From an uncultured Clostridium sp. (GTDB lineage Bacteria > Bacillota > Clostridia > Lachnospirales > Lachnospiraceae), in assembly GCA_934438135.1 (NCBI GenBank), contig CAKSBP010000026.1, positions 1-51,293 of the forward strand: a DNA stretch of 51,293 bases, given 5' to 3'. Position 1 is the first letter of the stretch; the number at the start of each line of letters is the position of its first letter. The notes beneath the pieces were generated by a model. The model was not told the origin of the DNA and searched no databases. It saw only the letters and a program-made list of their open reading frames with translations. A program made the translations under genes and the position numbers. Below are positions 41,093 through 50,288 of this stretch, one piece after another.

Positions 41093-42121
41093 ATGGCTAT
41101 TGTTGAATTTATTAATGGAAAAAAAAACAAGCATGGTGAAAAGATAACTTATAAATCTCTTGGAAGTGTAAAACGGTTAATTAACTACATACAGCGTGAA
41201 GACAAGACGCAGGAACATTTGATGGGCGGTGTCTATTGTAGTCCGGATACCGCTTATGATGAGTTTGTCCTTACTAAGTCTATTTATAATAAGTGTCCTA
41301 AGACGGAAGGAGAAATAGCAGGACGGCAGGCATTTCATCTTGTTCAAAGTTTTGCACCAGGTGAAGTAACACCAGAACTTGCAAAGAAAATAGCAGATGA
41401 ATTTGTAAAACATAAGGAATTTGCAGGCTTCCAGATTACATACGCAGTACATACCGATAAAGCTCATATTCATACGCATTATGTCATCAACTCTGTAAAT
41501 TATGAGGATGGATACAATTGGCATAAAGGGAGAGAGATAATACCAGCTCTGCAAAAATGGAATGATGAGCTTTGCAGAAAGTATGAATTATCAATTACAC
41601 ACAAAAAGAAGAAAGAACACATTCAGTCTGGTGAGTACCGAGCAAGGCAGCAGGGACGAAGCTGGAAAGCCGAAACGCTGCATTGTGGTATGGAAGTTCG
41701 AAAGGTTGCAAAGAGCCGGGAAGAATTTATATCCTTAATGGGTAAGTTCGGCTATGAGATCCGCTGGGAAGAAAGCCGGAAGGATATTACGTATACAACG
41801 CCAAATGGTAAGAAGATAAACAGCGATAAGCTGGGTGTAAAAAATAAAAATTTTTATCCGCTTACAAAAGAAGAATTAGAAAAACAATTTGCACTTAATC
41901 GCCAGGTTAAGCAGAACCGTAACCAGAGTGTCGTAAAAGCACAAAAACAGCTGGGCAGGTCGCTCATCCAGTTTGCAGAGCAGATTACAAAGGATAATTC
42001 ATATAAGAACTATCCATTTCAGCAGCAGTGGAATTCTCATGGCAGCCTGGAAGGAAATGCATTGAAAGAGAGAATAAATGAACTGGCCAAAGGCCAGGGA
42101 ATAGATTGGGAACAGGAATAA
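41093..42121 (+). CDS. Relaxase (MOBP/MobA-VirD2 type)
   Basis: A 342-residue relaxase that nicks oriT and stays bound to the transferred strand. The metal-binding histidine motif is AHIHTHYVIN (H125, H127, H129), and Tyr32 (RLINYIQRED) is a likely nucleophile. The C-terminal half is basic (RARQQGRSWKAETLHCG). At 342 residues it has no fused helicase or primase, in keeping with the separate primase-like gene upstream. ATG 41093 follows GAGGAGG. Confidence 0.9.
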   Translation: MAIVEFINGKKNKHGEKITYKSLGSVKRLINYIQREDKTQEHLMGGVYCSPDTAYDEFVLTKSIYNKCPKTEGEIAGRQAFHLVQSFAPGEVTPELAKKIADEFVKHKEFAGFQITYAVHTDKAHIHTHYVINSVNYEDGYNWHKGREIIPALQKWNDELCRKYELSITHKKKKEHIQSGEYRARQQGRSWKAETLHCGMEVRKVAKSREEFISLMGKFGYEIRWEESRKDITYTTPNGKKINSDKLGVKNKNFYPLTKEELEKQFALNRQVKQNRNQSVVKAQKQLGRSLIQFAEQITKDNSYKNYPFQQQWNSHGSLEGNALKERINELAKGQGIDWEQE

Positions 42122-42134
42122 GGAGGAAAATAAA

Positions 42135-42380
42135 TTGGATAAGACGTGTCAAAAAAAGTGTCACTATAATTACAATAAGCTTCTTGGAAAAATCAAGGAG
42201 TGTTATGGTACTCAGGATAATTTCGCAAGAGATTTAGGTATTGGTCGTGTGTCATTAAGTCAGAGATTAAATAATCGATTAGAATTTACGCAGAATGAAA
42301 TAAATTTGAGCTGCAGGTTATTGAAAATTCCAGATTATGAAATCCCTACCTATTTCTTTCGATTAATCGATGAGAAATGA
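42135..42380 (+). CDS. DUF739-like Cro/XRE helix-turn-helix regulator
   Basis: An 81-residue protein with a phage-repressor helix-turn-helix: GTQDNFARDLGIGRVSLSQR followed by LNNRLEFTQNEI. It resembles DUF739 Cro-like proteins. TTG 42135 is the start, with AGGAGG upstream, 13 bp after the relaxase gene. It probably tunes transcription of the transfer genes. No operator is identified. Confidence 0.78.
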   Translation: MDKTCQKKCHYNYNKLLGKIKECYGTQDNFARDLGIGRVSLSQRLNNRLEFTQNEINLSCRLLKIPDYEIPTYFFRLIDEK

Positions 42381-42431
42381 GAAAGATGTAGAAGAAAAAT
42401 GAAGAACTGTTCTTAAGAAAGGTGTGAGAAT

Positions 42432-42854
42432 ATGATTTTGACAGACAGTTTGGGTAAAAAAGTTAATGTAACAAGATTTTCTATAGAACTAGTAAGAGGT
42501 TTTGCACCGAATGAAGCAGGAAATCCAACGTTGGTTTTATTAGGAAAACATATGTATTTGAAAAATGATGAATATGGTCAGACATCTATGCAAAATAAGT
42601 GCGCGGTATTACATAGATGTCCATGTAATCAGGAAAATATAAATCTTTTGCTAGAGAGAAAGGATCAGCTTGAAGAGTTATGTGAAGATATAAGTGAGAG
42701 GATGCATAATGAGCTTGGTGAAATGTCAATTGATAATAGGATAGGTGCTGAAATCGATTGGTTGGTAGCTCATGGATTTCGATTTTATGAAGAGGATGAA
42801 TATCATTTCTCTTTTCAGAAGCAAGAATTATGTAAAGAGGAACCAGAACCATGA
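42432..42854 (+). CDS. Hypothetical ICE protein (140 aa)
   Basis: A 140-residue acidic soluble protein with two adjacent Cys residues in HRCPCNQ near residue 64 and a charged helical region (about 70-105). No family is recognised. ATG 42432 follows GAAAGGTGTG. Its last codon overlaps the ATG of the coupling protein gene, so the pair is co-translated. Confidence 0.62.
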   Translation: MILTDSLGKKVNVTRFSIELVRGFAPNEAGNPTLVLLGKHMYLKNDEYGQTSMQNKCAVLHRCPCNQENINLLLERKDQLEELCEDISERMHNELGEMSIDNRIGAEIDWLVAHGFRFYEEDEYHFSFQKQELCKEEPEP

Positions 42855-44851
42855 AGAAAGACAAAGGAAAACTAATTACGTTTTGGATTGTATTCATTAT
42901 TGGTGTTATTGTTGGATTTTATTATCTGGCCACGCTGGATAGCACAATGCGAAAGGTTCATCTTGAATCCTTTAATTTATTCTATATCATAGGATATATT
43001 GCCCAAAGCCCAAATGGAATGAAACTATTTGGGCTTTGTTTAGGAATTGGTACTCTTGCCGGGACGTTCAGTCTAATGTGGAACCAACAGACATATAAGA
43101 GCCGGCAGATTCAGGTCACAGACAATATAACTACACCTGTTCCAGCTGGTGAGGGACAATGTGGTACTGCAAGATGGCTACCTAAGTCTGAGTTTAAGGA
43201 ATCATTTGACCATTATGAATTGGATTTAAAGCCATTTGAAGAATGGATGCGGCATAACCTTGATGATATTAAAGGGAAAAAGGTAGAGAAACCGTATCTG
43301 GAGGGGATAAAAATTGAAAATGGCGGAATTGTTCTTGGTAAAGTAGATGAGAAGAATAAGGAAACGATTTTCTTTAATGGTGATGATTCGCACGTTCATA
43401 TCATTGGTGCTACAAGGTCAGGTAAAGGTCGTACCATTGTATTACAGTCAATATGTACCCTGGGGCTTGCAGAAGAGAGTCTGATAATAACAGATCCCAA
43501 AGGAGAGTTATATTGTTACACAAGCTTTTTCCTAAGAAATTTGGGATATGAAATCGTAACATTGGATTTTAAGAATCCAAAGAAGAGTACACATTACAAC
43601 TATTTACAGTCCATAATTGATTGTGTGAATAATGGAGATATTCCAGGAGCTATTGATTATACCTGGGATGTTACATCGCAGCTGGTTGGAGAAGCCAAGG
43701 GTGAGAAACTTTGGAGCAATGGTGAGGCTTCAATTATTGCAGCATCAATTATGGCTGTCGTATATGATAACAGAGCACCTGAGAATCAGAAATATCAGAA
43801 TCTTACAAATGTATTTTACTTTATTTCCAATATGTGTACGCCTATTACAGTAGGAAAGGCAATGGTGGTACCTCTAAATCAATACATGAAGGATTTACCG
43901 GATGAGCATCCGTCAAAAGGACTTCTTTCCGTTGGAGAGATTGCACCATCGAGGACCAGAGGAAGTTTTTATACTTCAGCATTGATGACTTTAAGGTTAT
44001 TTTCAAGTCCATATATTGCGGAGATGACCAGCAAGAGTGATTATAACACAATGGACATAGGGAAAAAGAAGATGGCAGTATTCATCATTCTTCCGGATGA
44101 CAGAATGACATATTATGAGCTTGCAACGTTGTATATAGCACAGCAATATCAGTTGTTAAGTAGTGCTGCCGATAAGAGAGGAGGACGTCTTGAGAGAAGA
44201 GTTAATTATTTATGTGATGAGTTTGGAAACTTTGCGAAGATACCAACGTTCACAAGTATGACATCGGTAGGCGCTGGTAAAGGAGTACGGTATAACATCT
44301 TTCTGCAAGGTACCTCACAGCTTGATTCTAAATATGAAAAGGATAATGCCAAGACAATTCGTGATAACTGTGATACATGGATGTATCTAAAGGCGAATGA
44401 CCCAGATACAAATGAACTGATATCAAAGAAACTTGGGAAATATACAATATCAACATATTCTCTGGGCGCATCAAATCAAAAGTATAACAATACTTCTACG
44501 AGTAATAACGTTAGTTTGATGGCAAGAGAGTTATTATTGCCAGATGAGGTAGCGAGAATCAAAAGGCCATATACACTTGTAATAAAGGACAATATTCCCG
44601 CTATTTGCTATTCGCCGGATTTATGTTCCTGGCATTTCAATAAAATATTAGGAATGGGAAGCAAGGCTCATAACATTAAAATTATGGCTTCAAGAGAGAG
44701 TCTTAGACCAGAAAGAGAGGTTAATGAAAAATTGGAACTCTGGGGAATATGGAATATATACAAGGAGGCGATTATAAAAAAACAGCAGGTAAAACAAAAA
44801 AAAGAACAGGAAGCGTTAATGGCACAGATGATGTCCAATATAAATATGTAG
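42851..44851 (+). CDS. VirD4/TraG-type type IV coupling protein
   Basis: A 666-residue inner-membrane ATPase that delivers the relaxase-DNA complex to the secretion channel. Two N-terminal helices (about 8-28 and 57-77) anchor it. The P-loop reads GATRSGKGRT (186-195), with glycine (193) at the position usually held by Ser or Thr, though a Thr follows two residues later. Walker B is in NYLCDEFGNFAKIP, and SLITDPKGELY-like motif II is present (LIITDPKGELY). Length and motifs otherwise fit. It overlaps the previous gene by four bases. Confidence 0.9.
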   Translation: MKKDKGKLITFWIVFIIGVIVGFYYLATLDSTMRKVHLESFNLFYIIGYIAQSPNGMKLFGLCLGIGTLAGTFSLMWNQQTYKSRQIQVTDNITTPVPAGEGQCGTARWLPKSEFKESFDHYELDLKPFEEWMRHNLDDIKGKKVEKPYLEGIKIENGGIVLGKVDEKNKETIFFNGDDSHVHIIGATRSGKGRTIVLQSICTLGLAEESLIITDPKGELYCYTSFFLRNLGYEIVTLDFKNPKKSTHYNYLQSIIDCVNNGDIPGAIDYTWDVTSQLVGEAKGEKLWSNGEASIIAASIMAVVYDNRAPENQKYQNLTNVFYFISNMCTPITVGKAMVVPLNQYMKDLPDEHPSKGLLSVGEIAPSRTRGSFYTSALMTLRLFSSPYIAEMTSKSDYNTMDIGKKKMAVFIILPDDRMTYYELATLYIAQQYQLLSSAADKRGGRLERRVNYLCDEFGNFAKIPTFTSMTSVGAGKGVRYNIFLQGTSQLDSKYEKDNAKTIRDNCDTWMYLKANDPDTNELISKKLGKYTISTYSLGASNQKYNNTSTSNNVSLMARELLLPDEVARIKRPYTLVIKDNIPAICYSPDLCSWHFNKILGMGSKAHNIKIMASRESLRPEREVNEKLELWGIWNIYKEAIIKKQQVKQKKEQEALMAQMMSNINM

Positions 44852-44868
44852 GAAGGGGAATAGATTGT

Positions 44869-44937
44869 ATGAGAGGAAGAAGTCCACCTAAGAAGAATGT
44901 TTTTTGCTTATTAAACAAAAGGAGTAATAAGATATGA
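44869..44937 (+). CDS. Possible 22-aa leader ORF
   Basis: MRGRSPPKKNVFCLLNKRSNKI is read from ATG 44869 after GGAAGGGG, and its stop overlaps the ATG of the pilin gene (ATGA). It could couple translation of the pilin. Short length makes this tentative. Confidence 0.3.
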   Translation: MRGRSPPKKNVFCLLNKRSNKI

Positions 44938-45305
44938 AATTAAAGAAACTAAATAAAAAATTTCGTGTAATGGCAGCCATTTGTTATTGTATGGCTGCTA
45001 TTGTTTTATCGAATATAACAGTGTTAGCGGATACTAAGTCTTCAAAATCATCAGATGGTTCATTTAGTTCTAGTGTTCTTGCAACAGGAACAACTAATCT
45101 GATAAATGATATTTCAGCTTGGCTTCTGGTTTTGGTTCCAAGTGTTGGAAGTCTTTGTGCTCTTGTATTTTTCTTAAGAAAAAATGCAGCAAACGAGCAG
45201 GAGCAGGGTCAATGGGATAGACGTTTAAAAATTACAGCGTTTTGTGTAATTGGCGGAACAGTTGTTTCGGCAATGATCAATGTAATAACTGGATATTATA
45301 AATAA
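44934..45305 (+). CDS. VirB2/TrbC-like pilin protein
   Basis: A 123-residue protein with a long basic N-terminus and signal segment (about 8-32, likely cut after VLAD or nearby), a Ser-rich linker, and two hydrophobic helices (about 60-80 and 101-118). This is the layout of VirB2/TrbC conjugative pilins found in Tn1549-type ICEs. AGGAG lies upstream of the ATG. Confidence 0.78.
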   Translation: MKLKKLNKKFRVMAAICYCMAAIVLSNITVLADTKSSKSSDGSFSSSVLATGTTNLINDISAWLLVLVPSVGSLCALVFFLRKNAANEQEQGQWDRRLKITAFCVIGGTVVSAMINVITGYYK

Positions 45306-45324
45306 ACAATGGAGGAGTTTTATT

Positions 45325-45576
45325 ATGAGAAAGAGAATTTTAGATAAAGTAAACAATGGTGTAATTGCTTGTAATATTAAAACAAGAAGAATGGCAGAAA
45401 AGGTTGCTGCTAAGTTAAAAGATAATAGTGGAAATTTCCTAGAGGAAGCACTAAAGTATATAATTGCTATTGTAATTGGAGCATTGTTTCTTGCTGGAAT
45501 TTACGCACTGTTTAAAACTGTTATAATTCCTAAGCTGGGAACAAAGGTAACGGATGCGTTTGATTACAGTGCATAA
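45325..45576 (+). CDS. Flp-type prepilin candidate of the ICE Tad module
   Basis: An 83-residue protein with a 36-residue basic leader, then a Gly36 followed by N-F-L-E-E and a hydrophobic helix (ALKYIIAIVIGALFLAGIYALF). Gly at -1 with Glu41 at +5 and a following hydrophobic stretch is the type IV prepilin processing pattern. The A24 peptidase gene needed for it lies 1.4 kb downstream. Automated annotation would likely call it only a DUF protein. ATG 45325 follows GGAGG. Confidence 0.72.
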   Translation: MRKRILDKVNNGVIACNIKTRRMAEKVAAKLKDNSGNFLEEALKYIIAIVIGALFLAGIYALFKTVIIPKLGTKVTDAFDYSA

Positions 45577-45591
45577 AAGGGAGTTAGACGG

Positions 45592-46440
45592 ATGGATTTA
45601 AAGGATTTATTCTCAGACGGAATAAAGGGATTTTTAAATGATTTAATTAATGACGCATTGAAACAATTTGATAAGCTTCTGGGCAGCATCGTTGATGTTG
45701 CCTTGAATGCTGATACATATATGAAAAGCAACTTAAATATGGATTTTACCGGTCTATACGCTGTACTATTCAGTTATGGAATATATCTTATTGTTCTGAA
45801 GTTTTTGAAGAAAGGGTTTAATACATATGTTTTATGGAGCGATGGAGATCCGGATATGGATCCATCAATTCTATGTATTAACTTTATAAAAGCCATAGCA
45901 ATTGCTATGTGCTATGCATCTTTATATGACGTAGGAACACAAATTATAAGTGCACTTATAGATAGCTCACTTGCTAGTATGAATGATGCGAATGTAGAAA
46001 TTACAGCTGATACAATCTCCCAGGCCATAAGCGGTTTGCTGAGTAAAGGGCTGCTTTTCGTAATTGTTGCTGTAATATATCTCATTTTGTATATACTGCT
46101 CTGGATTCAGTTTATAAAGCGAGGATTTGAGCTGTTTGTTTTGAAATGTGGAGTGCCATTGGCTTCATCCGGACTAATGGATTCAGATGGTGGAGTATTT
46201 AAGGTTTATACGAAGAAAATAATTCAGGAACTGTTTACTGTATTTGTGCAAATAGTCTTGCTGAAGATTTCGCTTGTGCTAATGATTAACGTACATTTCT
46301 TGTTTGGAATAGCAGCCATTAATTCCGCTCTTAAGACACCACAATTCTTATCCGAGTTTATAATGGTAGCTACAGGCGGTGGTGGAGCAATGGGAAAAGT
46401 CACCCAGGCATCTATGATAATAAGAAATTTCAAAAAATAG
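45592..46440 (+). CDS. TrbL/VirB6-like conjugation membrane protein
   Basis: A 282-residue polytopic protein with about five to six hydrophobic segments (near 55-72, 92-115, 150-175, 205-235, 250-275) and a glycine-rich loop (ATGGGGAMGKV) near the C-terminus. This matches the TrbL/VirB6-type inner-membrane channel subunit of Tn1549-like ICEs. It starts at ATG 45592 with GGGAG upstream and sits between the prepilin and small membrane protein genes. Confidence 0.8.
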   Translation: MDLKDLFSDGIKGFLNDLINDALKQFDKLLGSIVDVALNADTYMKSNLNMDFTGLYAVLFSYGIYLIVLKFLKKGFNTYVLWSDGDPDMDPSILCINFIKAIAIAMCYASLYDVGTQIISALIDSSLASMNDANVEITADTISQAISGLLSKGLLFVIVAVIYLILYILLWIQFIKRGFELFVLKCGVPLASSGLMDSDGGVFKVYTKKIIQELFTVFVQIVLLKISLVLMINVHFLFGIAAINSALKTPQFLSEFIMVATGGGGAMGKVTQASMIIRNFKK

Positions 46441-46458
46441 AGTAGATAAGGAGTTAAG

Positions 46459-46671
46459 ATGGATACTTTAAAAGAAGTCATAGATTTTTTTACTGCTATT
46501 GCCGATATTGGTGCATCAACTCGAGCTTTGTATTGTTTTGTGAAAATCATATGGAATCCAGATGATTCAAAGATTTATGAAAAGAGAATTAAACATGTTG
46601 TGATTTTTGCGATATTAGTAAATTGCGTCTGGACATTCAAAGCAACGATTATGACTTACTTCATTTCGTGA
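46459..46671 (+). CDS. Small membrane protein of the transfer region (70 aa)
   Basis: A 70-residue protein with a short amphipathic N-terminus and a C-terminal hydrophobic helix (about 47-66). AAGGAG precedes the ATG. It is tightly placed between the VirB6-like and PrgI-like genes and is probably a transfer apparatus component; no family is recognised. Confidence 0.62.
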   Translation: MDTLKEVIDFFTAIADIGASTRALYCFVKIIWNPDDSKIYEKRIKHVVIFAILVNCVWTFKATIMTYFIS

Positions 46672-46685
46672 AAGGAGAGATTTCT

Positions 46686-47003
46686 TTGGAAGAAGAGCAC
46701 AATGCCTTATATATGCCACAGGGCATAAAAAACCGAAGGGAGTACTTTGAAGGATATGGTGCCAAAGAAGTTAGAATTACTGTCATTACTGTTATACTTG
46801 CAGCTGTAATTAGCTATTTTACTTTTATGATATCAGGAGAGCAGATTGTAGCAGTATTACTATTCTTGGTTATTCCAACTACAACAGTGTTAACCATCAT
46901 AAGGGATTCAAGTAATACATCTGTAATAGACCAGCTTTGTTTTATGATTAGATTTAGAAAATCTCAAAAGTATTATCCATATAGAATGAAAAAGGAGATT
47001 TAG
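46686..47003 (+). CDS. PrgI/VirB3-like membrane protein
   Basis: A 105-residue protein with two hydrophobic helices (about 30-50 and 55-72) and a conserved C-terminal FRKSQKYYPYR tail. This is the outline of PrgI-type inner-membrane subunits that normally sit next to VirB4 in Gram-positive ICEs. TTG 46686 is chosen with AAGGAGAG upstream; the longer frame overlaps the previous gene. A VirB4 gene does not follow here; a prepilin peptidase does. Confidence 0.68.
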   Translation: MEEEHNALYMPQGIKNRREYFEGYGAKEVRITVITVILAAVISYFTFMISGEQIVAVLLFLVIPTTTVLTIIRDSSNTSVIDQLCFMIRFRKSQKYYPYRMKKEI

Positions 47004-47004
47004 A

Positions 47005-47406
47005 ATGATTATAAATGGTCTCTATTTTTCACTCATCTTATACGCAGCGTATAAGGATTATAAAACAATGAGGGTTCAGGACTGGATGAATCTTCTTATT
47101 ATTGCTTTGGCGTTTGTTTCAATTCCGCATATTTTTCTGTTTAGGATAGTATGTGCTGGTGTTTTAACAGCGCCGATTCTATTTGTGGCAGTAAAGACGA
47201 ATAAGATAGGTGGAGGTGATGTGAAATTCATTTTTGCAAATGGATGTATGCTTGGGTTTAAAAGAGCATACGCCGGTTTGATTATTGGATTAGGCATTGT
47301 TTCTTTTCAATATCTCATATTTGGAAGAAGGAAAAAGGAAAAGAACAGGAAAATCCCGCTGATACCATATTTGGCAGCGGGATTTTTACTTGTAAGTTTT
47401 ATTTAA
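47005..47406 (+). CDS. A24 family prepilin peptidase (TadV-like)
   Basis: A 133-residue membrane aspartyl protease of the short TadV type, which cuts type IV prepilins after glycine. The two catalytic aspartates are visible: Asp18 in AAYKDYKTMRV and Asp72 in IGGGDVKF (the GxGD motif). About four to five hydrophobic segments surround them. The start ATG overlaps nothing but lies one base after the previous stop. Presence on the ICE implies that the element matures its own pilin. Confidence 0.85.
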   Translation: MIINGLYFSLILYAAYKDYKTMRVQDWMNLLIIALAFVSIPHIFLFRIVCAGVLTAPILFVAVKTNKIGGGDVKFIFANGCMLGFKRAYAGLIIGLGIVSFQYLIFGRRKKEKNRKIPLIPYLAAGFLLVSFI

Positions 47407-47425
47407 AGAAAGGTGGAAACGAAAG

Positions 47426-48181
47426 GTGAAAATTTTTAAGAACAAAACGGTTATTGGAATTGCATGTATCCTATTGGCATTGGTGGTATGTTTTTTGATT
47501 ACGCCGGTTTATAATAAGCAGATTGATGGAAAGACAGAAGTTGTCCAGTTTGCTTCGGATGTGAAACGTGGACAGAGGATTACAAAGGAAATGGTTAAGA
47601 AATCGAAAGTAGGGAGTTATAATCTTCCGGAAGAGTATATGAAAAACCCCAATAATGTGATTGGCACTTATGCAGCTGAAAATATATATAAAGATGAGTA
47701 TGCAGTGGCCAAACGTTTACGTGACAAACCATTGGCCACTGATGAATACCTGGAGGAATTGGATGGAAGTAAAGGTGCTATTTCCGTAACCGTTCAGTCA
47801 TTTGCTGCCGGACTTTCTGGAAAGCTTTTTTCAGGGGATGTAGTATCTATCATTGCGACTGATGACCAAAAGACAAGTATTCCAATCGAATTAAAATATG
47901 TTAAGGTTCTGGCGTGTACGCTTTCAGATGGGGATGATGTAGATGAAAATACCAGGAATGAAAAGGATGATGAAAATTCTACTACAGAAGAAACGAAAGT
48001 TGCCGACACCGTTACATTACTTGCGGATGAAGAGCAGTCAAAACTGTTAGCAAATCTGGAGGCAACACAGAAATTGCATATAGAACTTGTTTATCGCGGT
48101 GACGAAGGAAAATGTAACAAGTTCCTAAAGGAGCAGGACAAAATTCTAAAAGAGATGAAGGAGGACACCGTAAATGAGTAG
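47426..48181 (+). CDS. CpaB/RcpC-like SAF-domain pilus assembly protein
   Basis: A 251-residue protein with an N-terminal membrane anchor (about 8-27), a SAF domain (about 42-100, VVQFASDVKRGQRITKEMVK) and an extracytoplasmic beta domain. CpaB/RcpC proteins connect Tad pili to the envelope. A charged Asp/Glu-rich loop lies near 175-195. GTG 47426 follows AAAGGTGG. It overlaps the TadZ-like gene. Confidence 0.82.
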   Translation: MKIFKNKTVIGIACILLALVVCFLITPVYNKQIDGKTEVVQFASDVKRGQRITKEMVKKSKVGSYNLPEEYMKNPNNVIGTYAAENIYKDEYAVAKRLRDKPLATDEYLEELDGSKGAISVTVQSFAAGLSGKLFSGDVVSIIATDDQKTSIPIELKYVKVLACTLSDGDDVDENTRNEKDDENSTTEETKVADTVTLLADEEQSKLLANLEATQKLHIELVYRGDEGKCNKFLKEQDKILKEMKEDTVNE

Positions 48182-48911
48182 TAAGAATGGAAAAATGATT
48201 GCTGTCTGGGGAAGCAGAGATGCCGGAAAAACAACGGTATCTGTTAAACTTGCTCTTAGTCTGGCAAAGCAGCAGAAAGAGTCTCTGGTAGTATTTACGG
48301 ATATAAATGCACCAGATATGAAGTGTATTCTTCCCGTATCCAAGGAACTTAAATCTATGGGGAATGTATGGGTAATGCCAGATGTAGATGAAGCAACCAT
48401 ATATAATTCATGTGTGGTAACACCGTCCGAATATATCTGCATGATGGGATATACACCAGGTGAAAATGCTTTCTCATACAGTGATAGTACTAAGGAAAAT
48501 GTATTTAAGGTATATGAAGAAATGAGAAGTATCGTTGATTATGTAATTGTCGATTGTGTTCCGAATTTAGCTTACAATATGCTTACAGCTGTTGCACTGG
48601 AAACCGCGGATAATGTAGTAAGAATAGGAGAGGCAACTACAAAATCATTTAGTTTTTTTGATTCCAATGTGCCATTAATTGTAGATAACAGATACGGAAA
48701 AGAAAATCATATCCGGGTTTTAGCGAAGACAAGGACAACGCAGCCGATAGAAATTGCGGCTAATAGAATCGGGAATGATGTTGAACTGCCATATTCGGAA
48801 GAGATTGCTCTTCAGATGATGGAAGGAAAGCTTTTTACGGCTTGTTCTGATTCAGCGTATAATGCCGGCATTGATAAAATTGTTTCTTTACTGGAGAAAG
48901 AGGAGGGATAA
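48174..48911 (+). CDS. TadZ-like MinD/ParA-family ATPase of the ICE
   Basis: A 245-residue ATPase with Walker A GSRDAGKT (13-20) and Walker B DYVIVDCVPN. Unlike the chromosomal TadZ-like protein at 14797-15630, the P-loop lysine is kept. It would localise the pilus machine or act as a conjugation partition factor. ATG 48174 overlaps the CpaB-like gene by eight bases. Confidence 0.82.
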   Translation: MSSKNGKMIAVWGSRDAGKTTVSVKLALSLAKQQKESLVVFTDINAPDMKCILPVSKELKSMGNVWVMPDVDEATIYNSCVVTPSEYICMMGYTPGENAFSYSDSTKENVFKVYEEMRSIVDYVIVDCVPNLAYNMLTAVALETADNVVRIGEATTKSFSFFDSNVPLIVDNRYGKENHIRVLAKTRTTQPIEIAANRIGNDVELPYSEEIALQMMEGKLFTACSDSAYNAGIDKIVSLLEKEEG

Positions 48912-48918
48912 ATAAATT

Positions 48919-50286
48919 ATGAAAGAAGTAAATGTTAAAAATACAATTAGCAGGGAAGATTCAGCAGATAGAATGGATTTTCAACAGTTATTCACAAGGA
49001 CTCAAAAGCATATGTCTAAAAATTATGCATCCTTCATGAGTACAGTGGAAAAGAAGAAGAACGGTAATATTGAGCAGCAGATGAAAAACTATATCCGGCA
49101 GTACTTAATGAAAAGAAAACTTCTGGCAGAAGGATATACATTAGAAGAAACCGTAGACAAGCTGACAGATGAAATGACAAGATTTTCAGTGCTGGATCAA
49201 TATCTAGACCCACAGAGAACGGATGTGGAAGAGGTAAATATAAATGCCTGGAATGATGTAAAAGTTACTTATTCAGATGGCAGGACAGAAAGTGTGGAAC
49301 ACTTTCGTTCTCCACAGCATTGTAACGATATTATCCGTAGGCTCTTACGACAGGAAAAGGGGCTTACCCTGGATAACTCCCGTCCAATAGTCAGGGGACA
49401 TTTATCCGGCAAAATAAGAATTACGGTCGTAGGAGGAGAGTGTATTGATAATGCAGTTGGATTGGCAGCATCCATTCGTATTGTTAATCCAAAAAATTTT
49501 AAAAGGCAAAACTTTATTGATAACGGAACAACCACAGAAGCTATTTTAACGCTGCTCACGGCACTTTTTATAAATGGAGTTAGTATGTGTATTACAGGGG
49601 AAACTGGTTCTGGAAAAACAACTATTATGAGTTATCTTTTGGCGCAGGTTCCATATACAAAGAGATTGTTTACGATTGAAGAGGACGTTAGAGAGTTTAA
49701 CCTGGTAGTAAAGGATGACAAAGGGAATGTAGCGAATAACGTAGTACATACAGTTACAAAGAAGAGTGATGACCCAGCGCAGACGGTAGACCAGGAGAAG
49801 TTACTTGAAACAGCGATGACAATGGATCCGGACTTCATTTGTGTTGCAGAAATGAAGGGAAAGGAGGCATTGGCAGCTCAGGAGGCAGCTAATACCGGAC
49901 ATACGGTTATTACAACCACACATGCACGTTCCTGCCGGCTTACTTATAACAGAATGGCCTCGTTATGTAAGAATAGCAATGACAGTAATGAGGTTCTTGT
50001 GGAAGCAGCTAAAACAGCATTTCCTATTGTGGTATTCATCAAGAAGTACGATGATAATGTCCGGAGAATCGAAGAGATAACGGAGTGTGTTATTGATGAG
50101 GAAGGACGGAGTAAAATCAATACCTTGTATAGATACGAAGTCAGGGAAAAGAGTATTGATGAAAATGGAAAAGTTCATATTGAAGGGGAGTTTATGAAAA
50201 AAGGAAATATAAGCGAATATCTTCAGAAACTCCTCAAAGAAGGAACGGCTGATGAACAGACTATAAAAAGTATTATGGAGGGATAA
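48919..50286 (+). CDS. TadA/CpaF secretion ATPase of the ICE
   Basis: A 455-residue hexameric motor ATPase: an N-terminal domain (about 50-200) and a catalytic core with Walker A GETGSGKT (227-234), Walker B ICVAEMKG and the THARS box. CpaF/TadA ATPases are related to VirB11, so on this ICE it could power a pilus, the transfer channel, or both. TadB follows after two bases. Confidence 0.9.
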   Translation: MKEVNVKNTISREDSADRMDFQQLFTRTQKHMSKNYASFMSTVEKKKNGNIEQQMKNYIRQYLMKRKLLAEGYTLEETVDKLTDEMTRFSVLDQYLDPQRTDVEEVNINAWNDVKVTYSDGRTESVEHFRSPQHCNDIIRRLLRQEKGLTLDNSRPIVRGHLSGKIRITVVGGECIDNAVGLAASIRIVNPKNFKRQNFIDNGTTTEAILTLLTALFINGVSMCITGETGSGKTTIMSYLLAQVPYTKRLFTIEEDVREFNLVVKDDKGNVANNVVHTVTKKSDDPAQTVDQEKLLETAMTMDPDFICVAEMKGKEALAAQEAANTGHTVITTTHARSCRLTYNRMASLCKNSNDSNEVLVEAAKTAFPIVVFIKKYDDNVRRIEEITECVIDEEGRSKINTLYRYEVREKSIDENGKVHIEGEFMKKGNISEYLQKLLKEGTADEQTIKSIMEG

Positions 50287-50288
50287 AT

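Noticed and set aside
44749..44937. 62-codon frame overlapping the end of the coupling protein gene
   Set aside because: Mostly a shadow of the coupling protein gene; only the last 22 codons, from ATG 44869, have an own binding site and are listed separately with low confidence.
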